Positions 53,018-64,000 of a stretch of DNA of 64,000 bases are shown here, one piece after another (positions within the stretch are counted from its first letter, which is position 1; the number at the start of each line of letters is the position of its first letter). The notes beneath the pieces were generated by a model, which saw only the letters and a program-made list of their open reading frames with translations, was not told the origin of the DNA and searched no databases. The stretch is from Brachynemurus nebulosus (taxonomy: Eukaryota > Arthropoda > Insecta > Neuroptera > Myrmeleontidae): the NCBI GenBank assembly GCA_035578155.1, contig JAPWDM010000017.1, forward strand, positions 1,760,001-1,824,000, written 5' to 3'. A program made the position numbers and the translations under genes.

Positions 53018-53366
53018 TATTTTGTTTATTATAATTTCTTAAAGTTAAAAATTAAAGAAATATGAAGGAAATAATTTTTTTATCTACCCATGACAGTAAA
53101 TAACATTGGTTGCAATTTTTTTAAGTATTTGTTAATAAATTTTTTATAAACAAATGGAAAAATTTAATAGTTTAAAAAAAATTTTCTTACCCGTATGTTG
53201 TCATGAAAGAATAATAATTTTTAAACAAAAAATTTTTCTTAAAAAACTTTTTGATTGTATAAATTTTTTTTTTATAACACCTGCTTCTAAAGTTCAATAT
53301 TCGAGCGTTGTGTAGTGGGCGTAAAGAGCAGTTTTTTATATCATTGTAAAACAAATGACAGTAACT

Positions 53367-53434
53367 GTGCGCGAAAGTACAAGTGTGCGCGAAAGTACAA
53401 GTGTGTGCGAAAGTACAAGTGTGCGTGAAAGTAG
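53367..53434 (+). repeat. 18-bp tandem repeat
   Basis: GTGCGCGAAAGTACAAGT repeats at 53367, 53385, 53403 (GTGTGC variant) and 53421 (partial). Confidence 0.9.
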
Positions 53435-53612
53435 CTAAAACTATGCGAGAAAATAATGATATTCATTTATCAATGATAATCATATTCAAATTAACATGGA
53501 AACGATCAACAAATTAATAAAAAAACAACAACGTTCTACAAATTAATAAAAATTGCTTAAAAATAATTAATTTTTTTCTCTCTATTAAACTTTAGAAGCC
53601 GTCGTTATAAAA

Positions 53613-53810
53613 AATTATGTTCGATACGTATGCGTAAAGAGAGGTATCCGGTAGGCTTAAATTGGGGCACTCGCTAAAGGGACTGACGTATACACAACGA
53701 GATCTCATGCGCTTACGCACTCGATCTCGTTGTGTATACGTCAGTCCCTTAGACTCGTGCCCGAATTTAAGCCTACTAGAATACCTCTCTTTACGCATAA
53801 TATGTATCGA
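53613..53810. mobile_element. ~198-bp palindromic MITE
   Basis: Arms of about 85-90 bp pair through TGCGTAAAGAGAGGTAT, TAGGCTTAAAT, GGGACTGACGTATAC and CACAACGAGAT. The loop is about 20 nt (CTCATGCGCTTACGCACTCG). Outer ends GATACGTATGCG and CATAATATGTATC still match. It is the strongest hairpin-forming unit in the window after the long inverted repeats. Confidence 0.85.
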
Positions 53811-55259
53811 AAATAACTATTTTTAATATTTTCATTGTTAAAATAATTAGTTAAAAAATAATTTTTTTCTTAAAAATTATTATTTGCATTTCTCAACACG
53901 GTAACTAAAAAAAATTTTTTTTTAAGAATATTTAAAAAAATAAAAATAAAAAAAAAAATTTTAACAATCAAAAATTTCTTTAAGAAAAAATTTTTTTAAA
54001 AAAAAAATTATTCTTTTATGACAACATACGGATAAGAAAATTTTTTTTTTAACTATTAAATTTCTCCATTTGTTTATAAAAAAATTATTAATAAATGACG
54101 TAAAAAAATTGAAACCAATGTTATTAACTGTCATGGGTAGATAAAAAAACGTCAAAAAAATAAAATTGCTAAAAAAAATTTGTTTTATTGTTATTTCCTT
54201 CATATGTCTTAAATTTTTAACTTTAAGAAATTATAATAAACAAAATAAAAAAACTTTTATAAACCTTACCACATAATTCTCTTAAGTATATATATAAGAA
54301 GGGCTCCACGAGGCAAAAAATTTTTAATGTAATTATTTAAACTTTTACGTAACTATTTGTGAAAGCAGAGATCCGTAAACAAAGGGACAAACTAGGTGGT
54401 CTATGTCTCTGTTCTACTTGTAATGAGTTTGTGACGTAAAATCTCCCCCACCATGTTGTGTAGGTACACACCGCTTGCAATTGTGTTAGTTTGTTGTTTG
54501 CCTTTGTGTGCGTATTCACACATACCACCACAACACACGTATTATGGGACAGACCAAGCTGTCCAATTTAAGTAACAATGGTAACATTGTTAACACAATG
54601 CAGTGTGCGTTCGGCGACGGACACTGACTGACTACCTGCCTTAAGCTGTGACTGGCATACAAATGACTCCAAGCGAATTACACTTTTTTTATATTAGTTG
54701 GCTTCTAGTGTTCTATGTCCATAAATTATTTATTGGTTAACAATTGCATAACTTTATGAAAAATTAGGGTAAAAATTTTTTCCTAACGGGATCTTATTCT
54801 TTGAAGTGTTTTGAATACAGCATAATTTTTTTAAATTTTAAATTAACATTTACTACTATAAAAAAAAGTTATTATCGGTGGTATGCTGTTTTCAGCGTCG
54901 CGTCGCTGGGTCTGTGCTAAAACTGGCGCGCGGAAGCCGATTTTCGACATTAAATTAAAATTAGAAATAATGGAAGTAGAGTTCCGCGAGTTAGGACTTT
55001 TTTATTGCAAATTTCCTCCTCTTTAAGAATCTTTTTGTTTCATTTCTTAGCTATTAATAATTTTTAAGTTATTAGTGAAGCCTCGTTTTTTTCCATCTCA
55101 TTTTGTTAATAGAAATTGCAATTTTTTGTGCGGTAAAATCCTTAAAATACATTTTTCTGTAGGTCATTACGAATCGAGTGAGATATTGGTCATACTTTTA
55201 AGAGCTTTATTTCTATTTTTCACGTTTTTCAACTTGTGAACTAGACTAGCGGAGTAAGT

Positions 55260-55830
55260 TGTGGGTATTCCGAACATATCCGACTGAGATAAAATAACAA
55301 TTAACATATGTGGCTACACTGGTTATAGTTTTAAACTAGGCTACAAGTTGAAAGATTTCTTATGAAATATCTTTTGGGTAGCTAATAAATATAATGTTGA
55401 TTCGATCATTTACCCAACGTAGGACAATATTTATGGAAAACACCGAATTCAATATATCGAAATATATCTGGACTTCTATATAAACTATATAAATTTATTA
55501 TTTTATTGAATTCGTTAGAATTTTTGACTGTTTTCCATAAACGTTCTTCTTAAACGTTGGGTAAATGGTCAACTTTTGAATCAACAAAAAGATTTCTAGC
55601 ATTTCTACAAGTCTGGGAAACAAAACTGGGCGTCGTTATCGCATAATTCCGTGAAGTTTGATAAATCGTGCCCAGAAGCCCAGGTGGTTGTAGTTTGCGC
55701 AAAAGATGAGGGGAGACGTATGATGTGATTGTTGGTAAGGGAGGAATTTTTAAGTTACTGCCCCCCCTCCCCACCTCTTGTTATCAAAGAGGGGGTTTCC
55801 ATTTTCAAGTTCGATCCGAGGCGCCACTTT
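55260..55830. other. Intergenic DNA before RT relic
   Basis: ACGTTGGGTAAATG-type words near 55417 and 55553 lie in opposite orientations with CATAAATATTGTC/TTTCCATAAACG, suggesting a small inverted element about 55405-55570. No gene is supported. Confidence 0.45.
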
Positions 55831-56450
55831 CAGGCCTGGCCAAGGGCGTCACTTTCAAGTTTTGCCAAGGGCGCCAGTCACCTCAGTTACGCCACTGCCA
55901 AGCGTGCCCCCAGCTTCGATCCTTACGCCAGGCTTGTTCAGCTTGTACAACAGCGACATCTTAAAGGTGCCATTCAAAGTCCAGATCGCCCTGTACGCTG
56001 ATGACACTGTTGTTTTCATTAAGAAGAGCGAACCAGTCGACTGCTGAAAACGCGCAAAGTACCCTCCACGGCTACTTTTAGAAGAACTACATCAAAGTCA
56101 ACCCCAATAAGAAGGAAGTGACCATCTTTACACACTTCGGTTGCTTCCACGTTTACGACTTTGACTCCCGAATAACAACATAACCCATCATCAAATATCT
56201 CGGTTTGTACCTCGACCGTAAATTCTCATTCAAGACAGCTGTAATACGACAGAGCCTGCCCTTGATCATATTTTGTCACTAACATCACATCACCTGGCCA
56301 GATGCCGTCTGCACCACAACGACCGGATATTGACATGTTCCTGATTTCAAAGACATTACCTAGCGGAGTAAGAAGTTCACGTTGCCGATGGATATTTCTC
56401 CACCGTGACTGCCCTCGACGTTGGAGGGAAGACAGAAGTATGAGTGTGGA
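55830..56450 (+). pseudogene. Jockey-like reverse transcriptase relic
   Basis: One frame reads VPPASILTPGLFSLYNSDIL and then ALYADDTVVF, with the YADD catalytic box at 55994-56005 and a stop at 56045. Downstream pieces YIKVNPNKKEVTIF and IIKYLGLYLDRKFSFKT (about 56090-56240) continue the Jockey-clade RT palm and thumb order, with stops and a frame change. The GVPQGS motif is altered to SVPPAS. The region is GC-richer than the flanks. It is a non-functional internal fragment; the endonuclease and 5' RT blocks are not recognisable. Confidence 0.8.
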
Positions 56451-56454
56451 TACA

Positions 56455-57790
56455 GTAAGTAGAAAGAAATTGAGTGAATAAGTGTTTAGGTTAAGTTAGA
56501 TTAGGTTTTTTATTCATGTTGAAAGGTTTATTGAAAATTTTCCTTTCTATAGTCACTAGTATTTAAGAAACTCAGGTATTATAATTATTTAGAATTGTAT
56601 CTACATGTTAGGGCTAAGCACTAGAGTATAGATAACTAAAATTAAGAGAAGTATTATAATCTACATACAATTTTGTAAAATATTGTACACTAGCGAGTTA
56701 CGTTGTTTAAAAAAAATTGGAGAGACAAGCCTACCGACACTGTCAAGTTCCCACTGGATGAACTTAAAGACTATTGCACATGAATAACTTATTTTTAATT
56801 CACGGGATTCCTCCTGATAGAGGCTTTGTCCCTTGCACCACACTGGGGGCTCCGCTTTCTGTACCTTAGGGTGGGGGCTCCATCCTTATCAAACAAATGA
56901 TAACATCATTTGTTGTCAAGATAGACAAAAAATATTTCACAAAATTTTTCTTATTTCGTTTTTCTGTTTAGCGTTTTTTTAATTTTTTTTTTAATTTTAT
57001 AATAATTTTTTAATTTCGCATCTAACAAAATCAGTCCGGAGTTGATATCATCATTTGTTCTCGAGATATGCGAGACCAAAAAAAATTCACGAACGAACGA
57101 ACAAACTAACAAACGCACATACAGATATCACGCTAAAAACGATGGATTAGGATTCTAGTGACCTTGAAACGTGGAGATATGTCCCAATTAGCGATTCGTA
57201 AAATAGGACCCATTACAATAACCTACAATCGGAAGTTATACATATATTTCGTATTTCGTACATAAAAAAATTGTTTATGCAAAATGCTGTACTTACATGA
57301 TTGTGTTGTCAATGTTATAATTACACATTAAAATTATTTTATATTGTATAAAAATAAAAATTATTGGTAATTAAAAAATAACAATAAAAAAGTTTGTTTA
57401 AATTATAAAAAATTTTAATATTTAATTACTTGATTAATACCTGCTTAACCTAATATTATTTCATCAGTCCTTTCATGAAACTTCAATAGAAAAATGAACA
57501 TTTGTGTATAACAACAAATTTTTTCATCTTAAGTAAAATTCGAAGAAATTTAAAGATAAATAAAGAGTTCTCTCTTAACTACGGAAACATTGCAAACGAC
57601 AATTTGTTAAAATTCAGCTTACGTTAATAAAATATTTAAAATATTTATTCTTGGAAATACGGGCCGAATTTGACTTTACCCTATTTGATGATATTAAATT
57701 TTAAACTGAATACTGTATTGTAAATATGTACATACTATGAGGCAAAATGTACCGAATACAATATTTGCTGCGGAATTGTGAATGTAGCAA
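56455..57790. other. AT-rich DNA, degraded repeats
   Basis: GGGGGCTCCGCTTTCTGTAC and GGGGGCTCCATCCTT lie close together near 56850-56890. Near 57090 a run of ACGAACGAACGAAC precedes a GC-richer stretch to about 57240 that looks like an old element tail. No coding signal is visible. Confidence 0.4.
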
Positions 57791-57793
57791 GCA

Positions 57794-57796
<3 letters not shown>

Positions 57797-57876
<80 letters not shown>
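57797..57876. repeat. (TA)n(TG)n microsatellite
   Basis: About 32 TA units followed by about eight TG units. Confidence 0.9.
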
Positions 57877-57879
57877 TTG

Positions 57880-58605
57880 CAGAACTCCCTAATTTTAATT
57901 TATTAAAATATCATCCACGCACAGTCAGTCAACCATTCTATTATGTTATGAATAACTTATCAATTGTGTTTCTTCTTCCTTTCCTTGATATGTGCTTGTT
58001 CGTTTATTGAATTGTCTCTTACATACGTATACATGTTATAAATAAACAAATCGGCACCTCATACCCTGCACTGCATCGCACCAACACCATCGTGTGACAC
58101 GTCAAGCTTTGTAAACATGTTATATTATTTGGATGATGGCAGAAAAATTGAATGTCAATTTCATTATGTACCTATATGTGTATATGTGTTATTTAAATAA
58201 AATAAAAAGAAACTGCATTTGTGAAACTTTGTGAATAAAAGTTTTATATAGATTAAGAAATTTAGTTCTTTCTAAATGATTGGATTTTGGGACAAAACTT
58301 TTGAAGAAACAAAATTAATGTAGAAACACATCTACAGCTCTCTCTTCTTACACGAGCTGTGTCAACATTCTACCGTCGATGACAACCGTCACTGCCCGGC
58401 TGCAAAAGTACTTTACCGGTCCGCAGAAAGATAATATATGTGAAATTATACAATTTTTATTTGAAATCAGTCAACAACAAAATATATTTTAGTGTTGTTA
58501 TTTATCTACTTCTGCAATACATATATTTCATATTACATCGTCATTTTTATTTAAAGTTTCAATGGATAGTTGTAGAAACATATTTAACAGTAGGGTCACA
58601 TTTTA
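57880..58605. other. AT-rich DNA without recognisable gene
   Basis: I found no supported gene or repeat here. Confidence 0.4.
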
Positions 58606-58608
58606 CTC

Positions 58609-60283
58609 ACAAGGAAAGGTACCCAACTGTATCTCTCAAAAACTTTTGAAACTTTGGCGGATTGTAGATCTTACTAAAAGTAATCACGAGCCATATTTCA
58701 TTTGTGCCCATAAGCGGTTTAAGTGGGTGAAATTCACCCCTGAAAATTTGGGTTTTTTTCAATTTTCTTAAATATCTTGGAAATGGTAAGAGCTTTGGTA
58801 GGGAAACTATATATATATTTGTAAATGGCACTTTAAGATCTTTATTATGATACCAAAATTAAAGTTATAAAATCATTGGGGTTTCATCCACCACCCCCAA
58901 CCCCTAATTTTATCAGGTATATTTTGGTAAAAGCGGAGGCTGTTATCTGTAAATAAAAGAATTTTTAATTAATATATTTTACATCACACTAGTTTATTTC
59001 TATTTGCATAAATACACCCTTTGCTAATATTAACTTGGGGAAAATTTTAACTTTTTGATTTAATAATGAGCAAAAATATGGTCAAAAAATCTCGTATTTT
59101 TGTAATGAATTGTTACAAACTTACGATATATTTTAAAATACATAGTTTAGAAAGAAAAAATACACTGGAATCCCTCCCCTCTCCCTGCTTTACTGATATC
59201 TATACAAATCATATTTATTTATTTACTTATTTATTTATTTTTATGTATCTATACAATTTTCAATATTTTAATCTCTGGAATCTATGGATTTCGACTCTGG
59301 AAACAACTCATCAGAGTATTTTCGGATAATGGAATTCTAAATGAGTATGAGATTGATTTACATCGCCATAACAATATTCTCTAGCTCACAATCAATTTTC
59401 GTCGCCTTGTTTTCAAAATTTGTTCAAGTATGGATGGTATAAAAGTGGATATATTGACCAACGACCAGAAAGATTTGAAAATCCTGTAACATATTGCTTT
59501 TTCAAAGAAGAAAGGGAAGCACCAAAGTGTAGTGTATGTGGTAATCACGCTTTTATAAGATGTGCATGGTGTGGACAATATTTTTGTTTTGAATATTTTT
59601 ATGAACATTATTGTGTAGATTACGAACCTTAAAATATTGAAAATTGTATCGATAAATAAAAATAAGTAAATAAATAAATAACATTTGTATTGATATCAGT
59701 AAGGCATGGCGGGGGGGGGAGGTTGCAGTGAATTTTTTTCTTTCTAAATAATGTATTTTAAAGTATATCGTAAGTTTGTAACAATTCATTACGAAAATAC
59801 GAGATTTTTTGACCATATTTTTGCTCATTATTAAATAAAAAAGTTAAAATTTTTCCAAAGTTAATATTAGCAAAGGGTGTATTTATGCAAAAAGAAATAA
59901 ACTGGTGTGATGTAAAATATATTAATTAAAAATTCTTTTATTTACAGATAACAGCCTCCTCTTTTACCAAAATATACCCGATAAAATTAGGGGTTGAGGG
60001 TGGGAGATGAAACCCCAATGATTTTATAACTTTAATTTTGGTATCATAATAAAAATCTTAAAGTCTCGTTTACAAATATATATAGTTTCCATACTAAAGC
60101 TCTTAACATTGCCAAGATATTTAAGAAAATTCAAAAAAACCCAAATTTTCAGGGGTGAATTTCACCCCCTTAAACCACTTATGGGCACGAACGAAATATG
60201 GCTCGTGATTACTTTTAGTAGGATCTACAATCCACCAAAGTTTCAAAAATTTTTGAGGGATACAGTTGGATACCTTTCCTTGT
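58609..60283. mobile_element. Transposon remnant with ~660-bp terminal inverted repeats
   Basis: The left arm (58609-59271) and right arm (59629-60283) are inverted copies from ACAAGGAAAGGTA to CAATATTTTAA. Differences are mostly single substitutions and short indels. The 357-bp spacer is unique and holds a cysteine-rich exon-like ORF ending exactly at the right arm. Arms this long exclude ordinary MITEs and suggest a large DNA transposon that lost its middle. No target duplication could be set because outer boundaries fade. ORFs inside the arms occur as mirrored pairs and are not genes. Confidence 0.85.
59372..59632 (+). CDS. Cysteine-rich zinc-ribbon-like terminal exon
   Basis: The frame is open from 59372 to TAA at 59630-59632. 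The first 16 codons or so may be intronic, since ATTCTCTAG at 59375-59383 is a fair splice acceptor and no ATG is present. The conserved-looking part is YIDQRPERFENPVTYCFF followed by C-x2-C-x8-C-x2-C, then FCFEYFYEHYC. The spaced Cys pairs (residues KCSVCG and RCAWCG) plus the terminal aromatic/His/Cys cluster imply a metal-binding finger. Some transposases, such as Tc5-like and piggyBac, end in comparable Cys-rich fingers. The stop codon lies at the inner edge of the right arm, so it is probably the last exon of the lost transposase or an accessory protein. The exact family is unknown. Confidence 0.6.
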   Translation, partial: QYSLAHNQFSSPCFQNLFKYGWYKSGYIDQRPERFENPVTYCFFKEEREAPKCSVCGNHAFIRCAWCGQYFCFEYFYEHYCVDYEP

Positions 60284-60289
60284 CAGTCT

Positions 60290-61797
60290 CGGAGTTGAGA
60301 TTTTTGCGGTCCGATCTACACCTAGCTGTTATATTAATTAGAGTGCTTTGCCTCTCACCAGTGTAATCGTTTCGCCTTGTCGCGTGTTCGAAATTATTAC
60401 TATAGTTTAGTCTACTGCACTTATTTTCACTTCTGGATGATTACGCTTATAAAAAAAATCTTGTCATTAGGTATCAAATAAATCAGAGATTTTTTTTAAT
60501 AATTTTTCTTACAAGTCCTCTCGAATCTGTAACCTGATCGGCTTAGCAGGATTTTCGGTTATAATTGTTCCTAGGTAACTAATGATAGTATATTACTTAC
60601 CAAGCATTGTAAACGTTATTTCTGTGACATCAGATGCAGTTTGAGAATCCAAGGCTAAGAATCGAGATTTGTTAAGCCGCTATGGTCACAAAAAGAAACT
60701 TACGGGTGTATATTACCAAGACGAATAAGTCATTTTTTAACCAAAAAAATAATGATTAAATTTAAAAAAATAATTGCAATAATAATAAAAAATAATTAAG
60801 TTTTCTGAAAATTATATTTTCATAAAAATGAATAATAGGTTTCTATTTAAGCAACTATATCCATAGGGAAATATTTACTAATTAACGGTAAGCGACTATT
60901 TACTTAGGAACGTAAGTAAACTTTTTTATCTGTTATTTTTGTAAATATATTAATCAGAAAATAGAATGGTAAATGTTGCCTATACATACGTCAAGTTTAC
61001 GATTCAAGTGGTTGAAAAAATTATATATGTACCTAGTAGGAACTTGCTGAATGAAAAAAAGTAAATAATGTTTGAAATATTCAGTTACGATATTATACTG
61101 TGTACTTGTATCATGTACTTTTTTGTGGAAAGCAAGTAGGTATCTAATGCTGCATAAGTGCAGTAATATTTTGAAATGTACAAATTTAAATCTAGATATC
61201 GATTAAATTATTGAAAATGAACAATAGTGATCAAATTAAATATAAATGTAATTTAGAAAACCGATAATCATCAACTGATAATTGTTGCATGATCTTATAT
61301 ATGACCGGTGTACTGGCACAAGATTGCCGTGAAAATGTAAATTTCCTAATTGTGGAAATTTTAATTAATTGGCATGTAGTTTGCCGTGTGAAATATAAAA
61401 ATCAAAATTATTTCTATTGATTGAGCTTTCCTAGCAACTAAAATAATAAAAGAAAAGTCAGTCTAATACTGACATTGGAAGCAGATATTTGTGTTTTTAT
61501 TTCGTAAAGATATCTGGAGTCAGTTTCGTAATAGCCGGCCCGCATAGAATTATTCAAGGTTTTATCGTGCCATGACTGAAAAGACGTTGAGAAACGTTGC
61601 TCTATTGTGTAACCAATGTTACACAATAGAGATACTTAAAACTATTTTAACTACTTAAAAACAAAATAACTAAAAATTAGGAACTTTGTCACCGATCATG
61701 AAATTTTTCACAAAAAATTTGGAATATATTAAACAAACATAGAATTTAGTTATTCTAACATAACACGATTGACAAGTGTTAAATTTTGAGATTATAA
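60290..61797. other. AT-rich DNA without recognisable gene
   Basis: A short perfect inverted repeat TCTCTATTGTGTAAC / GTTACACAATAGAGA lies near 61599-61632. Nothing else was seen. Confidence 0.45.
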
Positions 61798-61805
61798 CTA
61801 TAGAC

Positions 61806-62771
61806 TAGTGATGCGACTCGAGTAGGATTTTGTGACTCGAGTCATTCAAGTAATTTTGCTACGTTACTCGAATTGTACTCGAGTTTTCGAGTCACTCGAG
61901 TTAACTATTTTACTTCCTGCAACTCGAGTAAGATTTTTTTAAGCATTTTTAAATACCTTTATTGAATTAGTAATATGAGACATACGTATACATATATTAT
62001 TATATTATTATGTATACGGGCATTTCTTTTTAACAATATATTGCTAACTGAAATTTGTTTGTTAAAATTCGGTAACGGTAAAAATTTGAATTTCACTTGT
62101 TAAATTTTGTATTTTTATTACAGAATTACTGGAAGTCTGTTTGAAAATAAAACATAATAATAGTGTTTATTTAAGTTAAATTTAGTTGTAAATTATTTAA
62201 GGAAAGTTTTTTTTTTTTCATAAATTAAAAATAATTTTTTCTTTGTTTGTTTAAATATTTTAGTTGTTCTTATTTAAATATTTCAATTTTATTGACTAAA
62301 AAGTGGAAAAAATCAGGTTATCATTATATTTAAGTCAATTATCGGTATAATCAATTATACTTCGATTAATATACCAATTATAAATCGATTACGATTATTA
62401 GTATATAATCGATTAATCGATTGGTAAAATAATCGAATCGGCACATCATTATTATACACCAATACTTTACTAGTAATATTCACGAAAGCTAAGTTGAAAA
62501 TCACACGTATGTCACACTTTCATAAAATAATATTCAATAGTTCAATCAACCTAATACCTATTTATTGTTATCGTACCAAGTGCAAGTTTCAACCCGTCTC
62601 TTTGTTACTAGTGAAGTAATATCTGGCCCTAACCGAGTCTACTCGGTGTGCCGAGTTGACTCGGCAACTCGAGTGCAACTGGACTCGAGTAAAAATTTTT
62701 TTTCATTCGAGTACGAGTTTGACAAATTCATTCGAGTCACTCGAGTCAACATCACTCGAGTCGCATCACTA
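61806..62771. mobile_element. Non-autonomous hAT element with ACTCGAGT-rich ends (966 bp)
   Basis: Terminal inverted repeats start TAGTGATGCGACTCGAGT. 8-bp flanks CTATAGAC (61798-61805) and GTATAGAC (62772-62779) differ at one base, as expected for a hAT target duplication. Both ends carry many ACTCGAGT or CTCGAGT palindromes. The interior includes an AATCGATTA-rich patch (about 62345-62440), possibly another nested element. No transposase is encoded. Confidence 0.85.
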
Positions 62772-62779
62772 GTATAGAC

Positions 62780-63490
62780 TACAGGCACGACATTTATAAC
62801 TAAAAACAGGTCTCCTCAACCACCTCGTGTAACTCTTACGGCAAGCGATGCATCTCTCTCTGTGGTGTATCGGTTTACGTTTTTTTCTATGAACATATAA
62901 TTCAACTTTGAGATGTGACTTGTCAAGGTAAATTTCAAATTTTCAGGAATAATCGACCACACATTTTTTGGATACATTGGCTCTTTTCCTATTCGAAATA
63001 GATGTCGTTAACAAAAGTCTTCAGCTCTGAGAGAAAGTAACATACAGAAAGTAACTGATAGTAACATTAAAAAATATTCCGTTGAGGTATTTATTAATCA
63101 CTTGTATATAAGTAATACATTGAATATATAGGAGAAAAACTAGTGACATATGATTTTGTATGAATGAAAGATCATCAGGTCGTTTTCATCGTTTCCCTAT
63201 GGACACGTCAATGGCGCCTGGTGATGAATGAGAGGCGCCGGACATTGTATAAAATATATAAATATGAATGTATTTGGTATTTGACCGTGTATAGGGTGGA
63301 TTGACTAGGGTGTTGATCAACGGTGGGCAAACTTTTGTATGACACGGTCCAAAATCAATTTTAATTTTCGTCCACGAGCCGTAGTCATAATCGACGTATT
63401 TTTTTTTTCTTAATTGTTAAAATGAAGATTTTGACAGGTGCATCACGCACACTTTTTACCCGACTGCACCAGAACGAGGGTAATGTGTTT
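62780..63490. other. Intergenic DNA with possible hAT end
   Basis: CAACGGTGGGCAAACTTTT at 63319 resembles a hAT terminus of the GGTGGGCAAAC type, followed by a CACGAGCCGTAG-like subterminal word. No matching right end was identified. Confidence 0.35.
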
Positions 63491-63493
63491 AAG

Positions 63494-63762
63494 AAGTATA
63501 TATCGCGCATTTTCTGTCTCAACCTCGTATCTGAAAAATCCCAATTTTTGGACACACAAACAAATCGTATTTAAATCTGTATCTTCATCACTATGAACTT
63601 AAGATTTATGCTAATTACACCCATTGATGTTGGCTACCTATATATATAAATATATATATAGATAAGTATATGTATAAATATAGTATTTAATATGATTTTT
63701 GTGTGTCCTAAAACATGTAGTTTTTGATATACGACGCTGAGACAGAAAACGCGCGATATGTA
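63494..63762. repeat. Inverted repeat, arms ~60 bp
   Basis: TATCGCGCATTTTCTGTCTC (about 63499) and GAGACAGAAAACGCGCGATA (about 63739) begin arms that also share CGTCGTAT/CTCGTAT and GGACACACAAA. The loop of about 130 bp is TA-rich. Confidence 0.75.
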
Positions 63763-64000
63763 TCCTATGTCTGTTCCTGTGGCGTAGCCTGCAGCCTAAA
63801 CGGCTTGACGGATTTTGGTAAGGCAGATGTCGTTGCATTCGTCTTAATCTCGAGAATGCTATAGGCTACATGAAATGTCAAAATTCATCCCTTAAGTAGG
63901 GGATGAAAAATTTGTATAAAAAAATGTTGAGTCTAAAAACGTGAAATTTTGGACAGGAGTACCTTATGTAACGTAGCAGAGCACCAAGAAGAAATTTTTG
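63763..64000. other. Window end, nothing recognised
   Basis: No ORF or repeat is supported in the last stretch. Confidence 0.4.

Larger units (their letters stand above)
53010..54253. repeat. Middle inverted repeat
   Basis: Arms 53010-53290 and about 53955-54253 are inverted copies. Shared words: TATAATTTCTTAAAGTTAAA, TCTACCCATGACAGT and ATGTTGTCAT. The spacer holds a short tandem repeat and a palindromic MITE, making three nested inverted structures at this place. Confidence 0.75.
50385..55258. repeat. Outer inverted repeat, ~4.9 kb, with nested insertions
   Basis: The left arm (50385-50760) starts TCTAGTTCACAAGTTGAAAA and the right arm (about 54250-55258) ends TTTTCAACTTGTGAACTAGA. Shared interior words include GGATCTTGCTGTAAAATCC-like, AATTGCATAACTTTA and GCCTCGTGGAGCCCTTCTTA. 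The right arm is lengthened by insertions near 54386-54700 and 54840-55130. Between the arms lie repeat copy C and another inverted repeat. This is probably an old large fold-back or DNA element that later elements colonised. Confidence 0.75.

Noticed and set aside
53367..53434. CRISPR-like array
   Set aside because: Units of 18 bp are directly contiguous with no spacers, and the DNA is eukaryotic in character.
59066..59828. Mirror ORFs beginning MSKNMVKKSRIFVMNCYK
   Set aside because: The same peptide appears from both inverted arms in opposite directions, and the AT-rich composition and lack of motifs argue against coding.
63319..63400. hAT element start (GGTGGGCAAAC)
   Set aside because: No partner terminus or 8-bp duplication was found in the window, so it is listed only as a possibility.

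Overview
This is AT-rich arthropod DNA, most likely an insect. The evidence is insect-type non-LTR retrotransposon remnants, hAT, Harbinger-like and other DNA transposons with recognisable termini, TAACC-rich tandem repeats, and more than ten long (TA)n microsatellites. It is a repeat-dominated stretch with little host coding potential. I saw no tRNA, rRNA, CRISPR array or bacterial-type operon. A hemipteran host is a guess I cannot test from the sequence.

Layout. 0.6-7 kb: a 74-bp tandem array split by a 905-bp non-autonomous hAT element that carries a nested palindromic MITE; several small palindromic elements; a 1.1-kb inverted repeat (4552-5648); and a 223-bp hAT MITE (6143-6365). 7.1-9.1 kb: a decayed APE-type non-LTR retrotransposon whose reverse-transcriptase core is deleted but whose RNase H remains. 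10.9-14.3 kb: repeats built around (TA)n cores plus a DNA element with ~90-bp terminal inverted repeats.

14.3-19.9 kb is the most informative segment. It holds the 3' part of an RLE-class (R2/R4-type) non-LTR retrotransposon, with reverse transcriptase, zinc knuckle and restriction-like endonuclease broken by a single stop. It ends in (TAA)5 and is followed by a 99-bp repeat of its own 3' end with another TAA run. A second element then starts exactly at a candidate HDV-like self-cleaving ribozyme fold. That element continues through a hairpin-rich leader and (TAA)10 into an N-terminal ORF fragment. The arrangement looks like serial insertion into TAA repeats.

21.05 kb holds the best free-standing gene: a 170-codon single-exon ORF with a TATA box and poly(A) signal, of unknown function. 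23-40 kb: dispersed repeats, MITEs, a Harbinger-like transposase fragment, a GAACGAA fold-back element and a TTAA-flanked element. 41-55 kb: three copies of a ~1.7-2.3-kb repeat, a 120-bp satellite array and nested inverted repeats. 55.9-56.4 kb: a Jockey-like reverse-transcriptase relic. 58.6-60.3 kb: a transposon with ~660-bp terminal inverted repeats enclosing a small cysteine-rich exon. 61.8-62.8 kb: another hAT element with ACTCGAGT-rich ends.

No host pathway can be reconstructed. What the segment shows is layered transposition, with palindromes, subterminal arrays and microsatellite targets as the functional DNA.
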